Source: Uranotaenia lowii
Lineage: Eukaryota > Arthropoda > Insecta > Diptera > Culicidae
Direction: 5' to 3'
DNA length: 64,000 bases
NCBI RefSeq assembly: GCF_029784155.1
Contig: NC_073691.1
Span: 90,602,722-90,666,721, forward strand
In this document: positions 11,705-22,399 of the stretch, piece after piece
Position numbering within the stretch: position 1 is the first letter of the stretch
Layout: the number at the start of each line of letters is the position of its first letter
Notes under the pieces: generated by a model
Database searches by the model: none
Told to the model about the DNA's origin: nothing
Seen by the model: only the letters and a program-made list of their open reading frames with translations
Program-made: the position numbers and the translations under genes

Positions 11705-13205
11705 AGGTCTTGTTATTTGTTATTTGTTTATTTCATCAACAGATCACATATTGATCCAAATGATAGGTTAAAAATTAAAGACAAACTACAATTACACGGA
11801 ATTTACCCTATACTATACTTAAAGCACTAAGGATTCTTCTTCGGAATAATTCCCTCGAAACGTCAAAATCAAAATGGTCGGAGAAGCGGTTAAACGTCCT
11901 TATTGCACCAATTAGCGCTGTATTAGCTCCGTAGTTATTCTGTCGGAGAGGAGCAAAGAGATGAAGATTACGATTCCTCAAGCCACGGGATCGCACGCTG
12001 AGTTGGAGTGCTTCTAGCAGTGCAGGGCAGTCGATTCTAGACGAAAGCAGATCGGCAACAATAGAGGCCCGTGTTGCGGTCCGGCGGGCCTTAAAGTCTT
12101 TTGTCATGCGGAATAAAAGACCCATGCATCTGGAAGCTTTATCGACGATGTAGTTTGTGTGGATCTTGAAATCCAGCCGTTCGTCCAGGATCACACCAAG
12201 GTCTTTCATATGCGCAACTCGTGCAATTGCCTCATGTCCAAGAAAATAATCAGCCGATAGCGGTAGCCGCTTGCGTGAAAACGAAATTACCGTACATTTG
12301 TTGCGGTTCAAGGGAAGGCAATTGACATCACACCAGGCGGCAAAGATGTTAAACTGGCTCTGTAATACGTTGACATCTTCGGGGCTGTTGATGGATTGAA
12401 ACAATTTCAAGTCGTCGGCATACGCCAGTTTTGGTCCATCGAGAAGCAACAGCACGTCGTTGAAGTAGATCAGGAATATGATGGGTCCTAGGTGGCTCCC
12501 TTGAGGTACTCCAGAAGAGGCACGGAATTGATCGGAAAATGATTCACCTGATCGTACAATAAGTTTCCGTCCTACCAGGTAGCTATGGAACCATTCCAGT
12601 AAAGAGCCGCAGATACCGATACGATCTAGTTTGGCTATGGCTATTTTGTGGTTTACCTTGTCGAAAGCTGCGGTCAGGTCGGTGTAGATTACGTCGGTTT
12701 GAGATCCCATGGCAAAACTGTCTTGCACGGAAGATGTGAACGTCAACAGGTTTGTTGTCGTAGAGCGTTTGGGCATGAATCCATGTTGTTCGTTAGAGAA
12801 ATAAAAATTGCAATACGAGAAAAATGGATCTAGTACAACCAGCTCAAACAGTTTGGCGATCGCACATAGGGCAGAAATACCGCGATAATTGTTAACGTTC
12901 CTCCTGTCACCTTTTTTGTAGACCGGAAACATGTAAGCCTCTTTCCAAATGGAAGGGAACGTGGATTCCGTGAGCGATGATTGGAAGATTCGTTTTATAG
13001 GAGTCAGCATATGTGATATATAGCGTTTTAGAAAAGTCGCTGGAATGCCATCCGGACCTGCAGAAACACTGGATTTCAGCTTAGCAGTCGCCTTCAGGAT
13101 GGTATCGTCATCGATTACGATGTGATGAAAGGAAGTGCTCTGACGTGGGACGTTTCTAGCCGCCATAGTCAACTGCTCCGTGGATATTGAACCAGAATCA
13201 CCTTG
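11705..13205 (-). pseudogene. 5'-truncated non-LTR retrotransposon, reverse transcriptase
   Basis: A 454-codon minus-strand frame (13172-11808) encodes a reverse transcriptase with SAGPDGIPATFLKRY, FPVYKKGDRRNVNNYRGIS, QHGFMPKRSTTTNLL, YTDLTAAFDKVNH, SSGVPQGSHLGPIIFLIYFN and catalytic LAYADDLKLFQ. The thumb and C-terminal region continue to a normal-looking end (RRRILSAL). No endonuclease domain remains, and the 5' edge lies near 13205, as expected for 5' truncation at insertion. After the stop there is a short 3' UTR ending near 11705 with a repeated AAATAACAAATAAC-like tail. The motifs fit the Jockey/CR1/Loner-type radiation, but I cannot fix the clade. The RT frame itself is unbroken. Confidence 0.8.
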
Positions 13206-13647
13206 TTACCAAAGGCTTTAGGAATAGTACTTCCTCCTGTATGAATGAATGTGGGCGTGGGGGAATACATTTTGATTCGAGCATACTGCATCATGGGTAC
13301 GCAGAAACCTTGGTCGAACGAACTCCGAAAGGTACCTGCAAGTAAAATGGGACAACAGAACTACGTTGAGAAACAGATTGCAGACAAATGTTGGCAAACC
13401 AGCTGGTGTGCGAAGAATGGAACAGGCCCTCTGCAAGTTCCGAACCCTCCAACTCAATATCGTAGCCAGCCTCAATTCCTGCACTCAATAATATGAGACA
13501 GAAGGTGATCAATGCTGATAGAACAGAAGATTCTGTGCTTTCAGAACTTCACACTCTGTGGAAGAAGGAACAGAACCTTCCAATGAGAACGATAAAACGA
13601 TCATTGAAAAATTCAATGAGGAGATTTGTTACATAATTTTATCGGCC
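13206..13647. other. Stretch with no recognisable feature
   Basis: Several overlapping open frames of 73-88 codons on both strands, none with family motifs. May include flanking sequence of the retroelement. No terminal repeats seen. Confidence 0.3.
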
Positions 13648-14506
13648 TTATCGGTGAAAGTGATGTCCTTTTTAGTAAGCACATCTTAAGATTATGAAAT
13701 TTTACAGACGGATAGAAAGTTACAAGAAATGAAAGATGGTGAAAATTAGCGGGTAGAATGTATTATGTGTATAGCACCAAACCGAATAGCGAAAGTTTTA
13801 CTAGCGACACTTTTACTAGCGATATTTCTGTCATTCGCAGGTTTGTTTTTCTTTTTTTCAGTCCAGTAGGCGATTTCAATGTAGTACACAAACATTGTTT
13901 ACGTTATTTACTGTTCATTTTCCTTAGGCCATCGTTCGCATGCTTCAAGTCGCCTAGGAAACTCGCGATGCGTCGTTATGATTTTCAACGTCGCGACGTA
14001 TGCGACGTGTCGCTAGTAGGCAAGGCTGCTTTGGTTATTAGCGATCATATTTTGGTTTTTATCTGCATGTATAATATTAGAAGCATTATCATCACATACA
14101 AAAATTTTGTTCGGCACGGGCCAACTACTAAGAAATGGTAGATACAGATAGAGTTACATCTACCTACCACCACACATTAGAAGGCCAAGCGTGGTTCGCC
14201 CCACAAACGGAAACTTGCAGTGCGAACGATCAAAAAGATGGTATGTAATCGCTCAGATAAGCAGTGTGGTGAACCACGCTTGGCCTACTAATGTGTAGTG
14301 GTAGAAGCAACTCTCTCTGTACCTACCGCTTCATAATAGTTGGCCCGAGTCGAACTAAAAATTTGGTATATGTGATGATAATGCTTCTAGTAAATTTTAC
14401 CCACTCATTTTCACCATTTTCATTTGTTCTAACTTTCTATCCGTCTAAAATAATTCATAATCTTAAGATGTTCTTACTAAAAAAAAACACCACTTTTAAC
14501 CGATAA
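13648..14506. mobile_element. Foldback (long-TIR) MITE, family E, with internal insertion
   Basis: The two arms are near inverted copies. On the left are TTATCGGTGAAAGTGATG, a CATCTTAAGATTATGAA block, GCATTATCATCACAT, and GGCCAAGCGTGGTTCGCCCC at about 14182-14201. The same blocks return in reverse complement from GAACCACGCTTGGCC (about 14271) to ACTTTTAACCGATAA. The left arm is interrupted at about 13760-14068 by a roughly 300-bp segment absent from the right arm. Related single-ended or decayed copies lie at 15641-15785, 21192-22395 and 52074-52375. Non-coding. Confidence 0.65.
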
Positions 14507-14639
14507 ATAGCAAAGATAAAGAGAAGGTTTTTGGTAATTTCAATCAGCTGTTACCGTCTTATACATTTTTTTTATAATTTTTATCTGTATGTACAGATTT
14601 TTTTTATCAACTGTCTTTGGGATCATTCAAGGCGGTCCT

Positions 14640-15435
14640 CATTGTCATGGACCAGCTCGTTATTTTACCGAAGAAATGCAATTATATGATAATTTGGAAC
14701 TGAAACCAACTTTCCTTGCTATCCAAACCGATGCCACTGGAGTCCTTAATTTCCAGAGATAAGCTCTGAAAAGAGGATTTTCTTGTATGCGTTGACCAAG
14801 AATATTACATTGCATACAGATGAAAGCGGTACCTTTGGTCAAATGATGACCAACAGTCACACCTGGCAAAGCATGTTCATGTTTTACGTGGAAATAAAAA
14901 TGCTCCTCCAGGGTGAATTCAACTACAGGCCACCATTTCAAGGTAGGATGATTAGTAATCCTTTTTAAAACGACGATGTCTGGACAATTCTTTTCGTTAT
15001 CTTTTATTACAGCCGTCGTGGACTGATTTTTGTTGGGCTCAGATAAATGCGCTTCTGGCCCTCAGCAACAGTTTGCCCGCAGACTATCTTCAACTGATGT
15101 ATCAATACGTAACAAACGATAACAGTACGTGGATGAAACATTAATCATGGGGTTTCTTTGCGTGGTACATTTGAGTAAAAATTTCCTCCGAAATATTAAT
15201 GTGCTGAGATGGAATGGATGTCATCGTTGTGAAAACAGTGTTTGGTGCGTGCCGAAGACTACAATACTGTTAAACAGATATTTGCATAGCTCTGCAAGTA
15301 TCTGTTGTGTCAAAACAACGAGACGAAACAGGCTGTGTTCTTCAATTATGAACTCGCCGATGAAGTGAACCGAATGGCAAACTCAAAACTGGAACACAAC
15401 ACAAACACTCAGGAAGCGACGACAGCAATCATTTA
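14640..15435 (+). pseudogene. Exon-like coding segments of an unrecognised gene
   Basis: Three segments look coding. At 14785-14949 a frame includes TLHTDESGTFGQMMTNSHTW and MLLQGEFNYRPPFQ, ending at a GTAGGA donor-like site. At 15014-15124, after a TTTTATTACAG acceptor-like site, the frame reads PSWTDFCWAQINALLALSNS and continues through a YLQLMYQYVTNDN block to a GTACGT donor. At 15250-15435 a frame reads EDYNTVKQIFA, a TAG, then a CQNNETKQAVFFNYELADEV block ending in TAA. The phases do not all join and there is an in-frame stop, so I call it a decayed gene. I cannot name the family. Confidence 0.35.
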
Positions 15436-15640
15436 ATTATAATTGGAGGTAATCGAATATTTGAAAAAAAGCAGAGCAGTACAGAAAACTGCGTTGGGGG
15501 GAATTGATTCGAAGATTTTTGGAACCTCGTTTTCTAACCGTATTGAAGTACGATTCATGTTAACTTATTCATTTCAGCATACTCATACAATATAATGATT
15601 CATAATTTAAAATCCAGATCAGTTACTTCATTCATAGGCT

Positions 15641-15785
15641 TTATCGGTGAAAAGGGATGTCCTTTTTAGTAAGAACATCTTAATACTATGGAATTTTATA
15701 GACTTATAGAATGTTAGAAGAAACGAAAGATGGTGAAAATGAGCGAGTAGAAATTATAAAAAGCATTATCATCACAATCTATGAA
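15641..15785 (+). repeat. Family E foldback repeat, one-ended fragment
   Basis: Starts TTATCGGTGAAAAGGGATGT and follows the left arm of the element at 13648 through AACATCTTAATACTATGG, GATGGTGAAAATGAGCG and GCATTATCATCAC, then diverges. No right arm. Confidence 0.55.
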
Positions 15786-15869
15786 GTTCGCTCTGGCAAC
15801 AAAGTGGTCCTCACACGACCAAACAATATGTATAGTATCATTCATCCTAAATTAAATTTCGGTATAACA

Positions 15870-18677
15870 TAGGGTTGCCATCCGTCCCGCAAAAGCGGGA
15901 CATGTCCCGCTTTTTTGTTGAATGTCCCGCCGTCCCGCTTTTTCCTCAAAATGTCCCGCTTTTTTCATGTAAAACTTTTAAAAAATCTACTGACTCACAC
16001 TGAAATAATCCAAACTTTATTTTCAATTTCAATTCATTAGTTCGACACAAAAAATCTTTCAAATACGTCTTTTTTCTCAAAATAAGAAACACAATACATA
16101 ACTTTTTTTCGAATACGTCTTTTTCTCAGAATAAGCATTAATTTTCCAGATTTTACATAAGAGAATACTCAGTAGCCCTAAAGTTACATAAAATTCTAAT
16201 TCAGTTGAACATTCTTGGAGCACGTTGTAAGAAGAAAAATAAGGTTGGCTTAAGGAAAAGAAGAGAGTTGTTTCTTCCTCTTTGCCAGGCTCCGGCTAGC
16301 TCGTTAAATGGAGCCCAAAGGGAAACTCAATAGTTGTCTCCAACAGAATCAAAAGTACTAAGTTTTCATGTTCATATTCTGACTTTGTGTCAGACAGTCA
16401 TTTTATTTCGACCAAATGGCCCATTATCGAGAAATTATGTGGGTGGATAATAACAAGGTAATCGTAACATTTCGACTTACATGTTTTTCTCGTTGTGCAT
16501 TGCTCCACCTGATGAGTTGCTCGCCGCTGCGGGCCCTTCCAAAGTGTCGCTGAGTTCGATCGTCATCTGCTGACCACAGTTCCCGCTTGCCACCAGGCAA
16601 TGCGCCTCCGGGGACCGGCTAACACACCCCGGTGGCTCACGGAGCAAACGACCGACCGTCGCTGTTGCTACCTTATGTGCCGAGTAGTACCGACACCAGC
16701 CACCAGATGTCGTGGCTGACACCATTGATGAATTTCGTAGAATCGTATGAAGCGACTGTGGCTCGACGATGGCCACCCACTTCCGGACGACAATTGACTC
16801 GCTGTTGATGTGGATTCGATAATCCGATCGTTGTTGTCGATTCGGAAGGAAAAAAATGCCGGCTCGGTCCCGGACACTAATCTTCTCCGAACCTCGTTGA
16901 AATCACCCGGGGCAACACGGCTGCTGTCGATGGTGACTGACTTCGATCGCGTTGTCTGCTTCCTGGACACTTTGCTCGATTTCGCGCTACCAATTCCCGC
17001 CACCAGATGGCGGAATTAACACCACTCACGGATGTTGACAATCCAGATGATGCTCCCGTTGTTCGGTGATTTTTGTCGGCGCTCCCCGAACAGCAAACAA
17101 GCTGCTGTCTTCGTCGGCGCAACTCTCCGGATGAATTGCTGTGACCGAAATCCACTCCCAATCGCCAACAAGGCTCCTCTGCCGTAGCTAATCCGAATGT
17201 CGGCTCCTTCGCGTTCCCGGATGTACCGAAATCGACGATTCCAGCGATTGGCGTGCTTCCGCCTGGCAGCCACCCGCTCGAGCAGTGCCCGAGATGAAGA
17301 TACAGAAACCAAAAAAGAGAAGAAAATAAGGGGGAAAAAGAAAACCCTACGGCAATTTGCCGTTAGATTGTGCGCTTTGGTTGGATCGTGCTCGAGTACT
17401 AACCCTTTTTCGAGGGGCTTCTTTGGCGCTTCCTTTTTTCTTCTTCCCAAGCGGGAGGATGTTTCACGTTTTACTTGTGTGAGCTGGTGAACGCAAAAAT
17501 AAAACGCGAATGGTTAATGCGTTGTTCGCTTGATGCTTTTTCGCACTGAACTCACCAGTATTCCGAGCAATTAACGGATCTTTTCCGTGCGTTTTCCGTG
17601 ATTCGTGCCTCTGTCGTGTTCCAGCGGTAGTTTGAGCAAAAATCGGCTTTTTCCTTTTTGCTTCCGCGTGTCGTGCCACTATCGTGTTCGCTGAAAATTT
17701 CGCGATTAGTTTGTTGTGATGGCTTTGCCTTTTAGAAGAAAACTCACCAGTGCTGATTTGTTTTCCCAGCAAGGGATAGATTTTGCCACGATTTTCCCGG
17801 CCGTTTGTCCTAACAGCCTGGCAAGTTAATTTTTTTCACTGCTGCACTACCGACACGACTTCTACGACTCGAGCACACTAAGCGGAAATGCGCAGTTTGT
17901 CTCTTTTTGGTTTTGGTTCGACTCTCTTCTTGATTTGGCAACTTTCTTGTCGTTTGTCGACATCAGGGTTGTGTTTGGTTTATTTCGATTGATGCACAGA
18001 GCGAAATGCACAGTTACTTTTTAGTGATCTGACTGTTTATTGTTATTTTGTTGAACATGAATTATCCGAATTGGTTCATATAATTAGCAAATAAACCAAG
18101 TATAATTTGATTGTTACAACGTTCAACCAATACAATTCTAAAAAACTTTGGTATGAAGAAAATATTGTTTGAGTTGCTTCCAAATTATTAAAGTTCTCAA
18201 TCTATCGACAGAATCTTAGTTAAATGGCTTTTTATGCACCACAATTTTCGACTCAATTGTCCAATTATATAGTGACGGAAGTTTTCTTGAGTTTTCAAAC
18301 TATTAAAACAAATATGAAATACATTTGTTACTGCACAAAGGTTTTAAGGCGATGTTAAATCCACCGTTTACACGTAGGACTTGAAATATTTCTCTCAAAT
18401 AATGTGTCAATTTGCGAGAACCGTGTTAAAATAACCACGTTTATGACAAAAACCGTGTAAATAAAAATCATATAAAAAACTGAGCAAAATTAATCCACGT
18501 TCATAAAAAATCTTTGTGTACTTTCTATGAACAACCTTGGCTGATGATATACGTACAAGTTTACCAATACTATTAAGCTTTTTTAAGAGTTTCTTTAATG
18601 TCCCGCTTTTTTCGGCTGTGTCCCGCTTTTTTGTCGTGAAATGTCCCGCTTTTTTCTGAAAGTATCTGGCAAGCCTA
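15870..18677. mobile_element. 2.8-kb hAT-like DNA element with 8-bp TSD and GTCCCGC subterminal repeats
   Basis: Flanked by the 8-bp direct repeat GTATAACA (15862-15869 and 18678-18685). Termini TAGGGTTGCCA and TGGCAAGCCTA are inverted repeats with one mismatch; the 8-bp duplication and short TIR fit the hAT superfamily. Both ends carry tandem TGTCCCGCTTTTTT-like words: about five at 15899-15965 and three at 18599-18654. The interior contains a GC-rich block (about 16490-17330) unlike the AT-rich ends, with no transposase that I recognise. The element appears non-autonomous and may carry a captured host segment. Confidence 0.7.
16480..17880 (-). other. GC-rich cargo of the 15870 element, promoter/exon-like on the minus strand
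   Basis: Read on the minus strand, two segments end in good splice-donor contexts: CACTG|GTGAGTTTTC near 17753 and ATACTG|GTGAGTTCAG near 17560. Each is preceded by 70-100 bases of non-coding, UTR-like sequence. Further along are overlapping frames (for example 17450-17016 and 17003-16668) that are Arg/Ser-rich and lack recognisable domains. The block differs sharply in base composition from the element's AT-rich arms. A captured host promoter and first exons is one explanation; an unrecognised transposon gene is another. Confidence 0.35.
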
Positions 18678-18689
18678 GTATAACATATA

Positions 18690-19036
18690 AAATTAGGCTT
18701 TGCACAACTTCACATTTCAAATTCCATGATCGCTGACGTGGCTAAGCAGAACAAGTTCTACCGCGCCAATGATTGATCGAGACCATCAATTTTGTGCAAG
18801 GGCCAATAGAATGATGATTGGGATTAACCGAACATTCTCAGTGCTCTCCCTTTGAAAATGATCAATAATCACGTCGGCCACGTCCTAGTAGTCAATGGGA
18901 AGTTGAGAAAGGATTGTTAGTAAGATACTTTCTAGGATAAATCAACAGCCTTTTTTCCCTATGTATCCCAAAAACTTGTTTTGAAAAATTCAGAAAAATG
19001 AAAGTCAATATCACCAATTAAACCCCTCATTTTGAA
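18690..19036. other. Stretch with no recognisable feature
   Basis: Non-coding sequence between the 2.8-kb element and the mariner relic. No terminal repeats or open frames of interest. Confidence 0.3.
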
Positions 19037-19037
19037 G

Positions 19038-19055
19038 GTGTGTGTGTGTGTGTGT
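19038..19055. repeat. (TG)n microsatellite
   Basis: About nine GT dinucleotides, directly upstream of the mariner transposase relic. Confidence 0.8.
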
Positions 19056-19104
19056 AGAATGTTGCTCCTATTTTGATTTTGGAATTCACTCTTCAGTTGT
19101 CAAA

Positions 19105-20848
19105 ATGCCGTCCAAGGAAGAAGAGCAGCGTATCAAAATTTCGCTCGCGCATCGCGAAAATCCGAGCTACTCTCACGCAAAGCTGGCAAAATCGCTAAAA
19201 GTTTCCAAATCAACCGTTACAAATGTAATTTAAGTGTTTGGGGAACGTTTGTCGACAGCCAGGAAGTCTGGATCGGGGAGAAATCGAAAACCGGAAGCCG
19301 CTGAGACGACAAAGAGAGTTGCTGGTAGTTTCAAGCAGGGTTACTGATAATCGCTTCGTTTGCTTCAAAATTTCCAATCGTTACCGATGCAACCACAGTA
19401 ACGACGCTGTTTTGCATTACTCGCGAAGGAATCTAAACATGCATCAGAAAAGCGCCGTCTTAGTGAACTATGTACGATGATTTTTCGTTCTGTTTATGTT
19501 GCCTAGCGTTCCTTGCTGATTTTCTCCTCCCGATTTTCAGTCATTGTTTACTCCAGCAACCATTCACTTCGCAACAGAATCAATTCGTTAGCTAGTTGAT
19601 TCGGCGCGAGTTGATGACGATGTTGTTCATTCATGGTCTGGGCATGACCTTCAAGGAAGAATGCTACTAGGGATCAATTCCCGGGATAAAAACTAAGACC
19701 CATTTTTGATAAATAATTAACGTAACTTGAGAGGAAAATAAGCCAATATTGGCATAGATTTGGTTTTTGGGCACCTCTTGCGTTCCTCGAACTAAATCGC
19801 TTTGCTTCATGAAGCGTTCGCGGCGAAGCATGATCGTCAGCGAGTCGAGTAGATGTCGAAGAATTCGACGCCGTCCACGCGCAATGTATTCATTGGTAGC
19901 GAATGATGATTGTTTGATGGTTACCGATAGTTACTCAGAAAATAACTGATCACTAAAGAGGGGAAAAAATAACAAACTAGGTATGCGTCGTTCGATGCTG
20001 AAAAGCATCGTTTGTAAAGAAAATAAACTTTCTATGTTGTGGGGTAAAATTGTTGGTGACTAGGATGGGAGTTAAAACTCATTCTGAGCGAAGATCAGTA
20101 ACCCTGGTTTCAAGCGTAACCCTAACCTCTCTTTCTCCGAAATGCCGCAAATAAGCTGGGTGTATCGTCTACAACCGTGCATCGAGCCAAAAAACGAGCC
20201 GGGCTATCGACTTACAAGAAGGTACTGACTCCAAATCACGCTGATAAACAAAATACGACGGCCAAAGCGCGATCCCGGAGGCTGTACACGACGATGCAGA
20301 CGAAGTTTGACTGCGTGGTAATGGACGACGAAACTTACGGCAAAGCCGACTACAAGCAGCGTCCGGGACAGGAGCTTTATACTGCAAAAGGAAGGGGAAA
20401 GGTAGCAGATATTTTCAAGCACATGAAACTGTCAAATTTCGCGAAGAAATATCTGGTTTGGCAAGCCATCTGTCCTGTGGCTTGAAAAGCAGCATTTTCA
20501 TAGCTTCCGGAACTGTCAACCAAGAAATGTACGTGAAAGAGTGTTTGAATAAACGTCTGCTGCCTTTCCTGAAGTAACACGGTTGTTCCGTACTGTTTTG
20601 GCCGGATTTGGCATCTTGCCATTACGGTAAAAAGGCCATGGAGTGGTACGCCGCCAACAACGTGCAGGTGGTTCCCAAGGACAAGAACCCTCCCTACACG
20701 CCAGAGCTCCGCCCAATTGAGAAATACTGGGCTATTGTCAAGCGGAACCTAAAGAAGACCAAAAAACTGGTAAGGACGAGCAGCAGTTCAAGGCAAACTG
20801 GCTTTCTGCGGCGAAGAAGGTGGACAAGGTGGCTGAACAAAATCTGAT
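19105..20848 (+). pseudogene. ITmD37E-type mariner transposase pseudogene, split by a MITE
   Basis: Begins MPSKEEEQRIKISLAHREN with a helix-turn-helix (HAKLAKSLKVSKSTVTNVI), then a TAA at 19231-19233 and continuation in the same frame (VFGERLSTARKSGSG). The frame is interrupted at 19336 by a 771-bp MITE. Ignoring the MITE and one target copy, it continues RNPNLSFSEMPQIS. After a frameshift come HRAKKRAGLSTYKKVLTPNH, the first catalytic Asp in CVVMDDETYGKADYKQ, and the second in PDLASCHYGK. The third catalytic residue is the Glu of ELRPIEKYW. Counting from the second Asp to this Glu gives 37 intervening residues, i.e. DD37E. Several stops and frameshifts make it non-functional. The assignment rests on this spacing and on known mosquito ITmD37E elements. 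Confidence 0.8.
19336..20106. mobile_element. 771-bp hAT-like MITE inserted in the mariner relic
   Basis: TIRs CAGGGTTACTGAT and ATCAGTAACCCTG are perfect over 13 bp, and GTTTCAAG is duplicated on both sides (19328-19335 and 20107-20114), an 8-bp hAT-type duplication. Removing the element and one duplicate restores an open transposase frame across the site, which confirms the boundaries. The interior is non-coding, with repeated TTCG/GAAGC words. It must be younger than the mariner copy. Confidence 0.8.
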
Positions 20849-20884
20849 AGCAGGGGTTAAGCGAAATAGATGGGGAAGAAAGCA

Positions 20885-21190
20885 TTTTTATCTCATTCAG
20901 TTTGTATTGTGATAGATGAATTTGACTTTTTTGTGCACTGCTAAAAACCCCAATATGGTTTTATTTAAAGAGGCCGTTGAGGTAGGAAATCGCCGGAGAC
21001 AGGACCTGTCGCCACCTGTAAAATAAACCACTTGAAACGACTGTACCATTTGGAATAAAACCGTTGGTAAATTTCAATTGCACACAAAATATTATAACAC
21101 GATCGTTTGGTTTTAACCATGCATCGTTGAAAATGAACCATTTTATACTTTTCACTTTACTCGCATTTGACGCTACTAAAAGTTATTTGA
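20885..21190. other. 3' flank of the mariner relic, no clear feature
   Basis: Includes TTTTTTGTGCAC near 20928, which could be the mariner terminus, but no matching 5' terminus was confirmed. The rest is non-coding. Confidence 0.3.
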
Positions 21191-21191
21191 C

Positions 21192-22395
21192 TTATCGCTG
21201 AAAAGTGATGTTTTTAGCTAGAATAGGGTTACCATACGTACTCTTTTAAGAGTACATGTACTCTTTTTCGATCGAAAAATGGGCGTACTCTTCTTTTTTT
21301 GAAATTTGACCAAATGTACTCTTTTTTTGTTGAAAGACATTTGATCAGAAATACAGATGTATTTTTTCCATTTTATGAAGTTTTTTTTACATATTATGCA
21401 AAAACTATGAAAGGAAGGAATACAGCTTACAGCAAATTACGTTAACATGTTGCTTATAATCATGCATTTTAAGTCGTTATAAACAGTGAGGGCGATAAGC
21501 GCCTTTGAGTATGCAAGCAGTAATAAAACAAAAAAAATTATAATTGTTATGTAAGTCACATACACATAACTTCAAAGACATCAACAGTTTTTGATTGAAT
21601 TGAAATATTTCGGTGCCTCAGATAGCACGAAATATGTACATTAGACTAGTACCCTGCTTATCCGAGCTACTATTTTCATTCAAAATCCATGTAAAAATGT
21701 GTTTTATCATCGCGATATACTGTTAAAGTATTAAATCTTGAAGAAGAATAACCTTAATGGGTTAAAAAATTCCTTTAATAAAAACGGTATTAAATTGACA
21801 TTTTTGGCAAGTTCAAAATCTAAACTTGCCAGAAACGCCAGGTAAATAGAAGAATAAAATCCATATATTTAAGAACCGAGCTATGCGCCTGAAAGATATG
21901 CAAAACCAGAGCAAAAGGATTGGGTTTGTCAATGTGTTTCGTTTAATTCGAGGTTTCACTTATCCGAGGTGGTCTCTCCCTCCATTACCTCGGATAAACG
22001 GGGTTCTACTGTACATTTTTTTGTATACTATCTGGGCGCAAAGCTCGATAAATATTAGGATCTTAGGTCAACCTGATGGCTGGGATAACGCGGGAACTCA
22101 GAAAACTGGAGTTCGGCTGAACGGGGTTTTACTGTTGAACGTTTTTCCTGAAATTTGGATAAATGATCTCAATGTACTCTTTTTGGTGTCGCGGGATATG
22201 GTAACCCTAAGCTAGAACATCTTAAGATTATGAAATTTGCTATGAAAGCATTATCATCACATTTCAAAATTTTGTTCGAGCTCGGGCCAACTTCAATGAA
22301 TTGTAGATACAGATAAAGTTGCATCTACTAACACACATTAGAAGGCCAAGCGTGGTTCGCCCCTCAAGCGGAAACTTGCAGTGAGAAATGTGTTG
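21192..22395 (+). mobile_element. Family E repeat copy, interrupted by a hAT-like element
   Basis: The family E sequence CTTATCGCTGAAAAGTGATG runs to 21223 and resumes at 22210 with GAACATCTTAAGATTATGAA, GCATTATCATCACA and GGCCAAGCGTGGTTCGCCCC. The insertion between them is the 986-bp hAT-like element, with family E sequence duplicated as its target site. The right arm of the foldback is missing. Confidence 0.6.
21224..22209. mobile_element. 986-bp hAT-like element with TACTCTTTTT subterminal repeats
   Basis: Flanked by the 8-bp duplication AGCTAGAA (21216-21223 and 22210-22217). Perfect 13-bp TIRs TAGGGTTACCATA and TATGGTAACCCTA. The subterminal motif GTACTCTTTTT occurs about four times at the left (21239-21330) and once at the right (about 22173). 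Nested inside are pogo-like ends such as GGGGTTCTACTGTA near 22016. A related copy in opposite orientation begins at 23796. Confidence 0.75.
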
Positions 22396-22399
22396 AATG

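Noticed and set aside
20928..20945. Mariner 3' terminal inverted repeat (TTTTTTGTGCAC)
   Set aside because: No matching inverted terminus was confirmed upstream of the transposase, so I did not annotate element ends.
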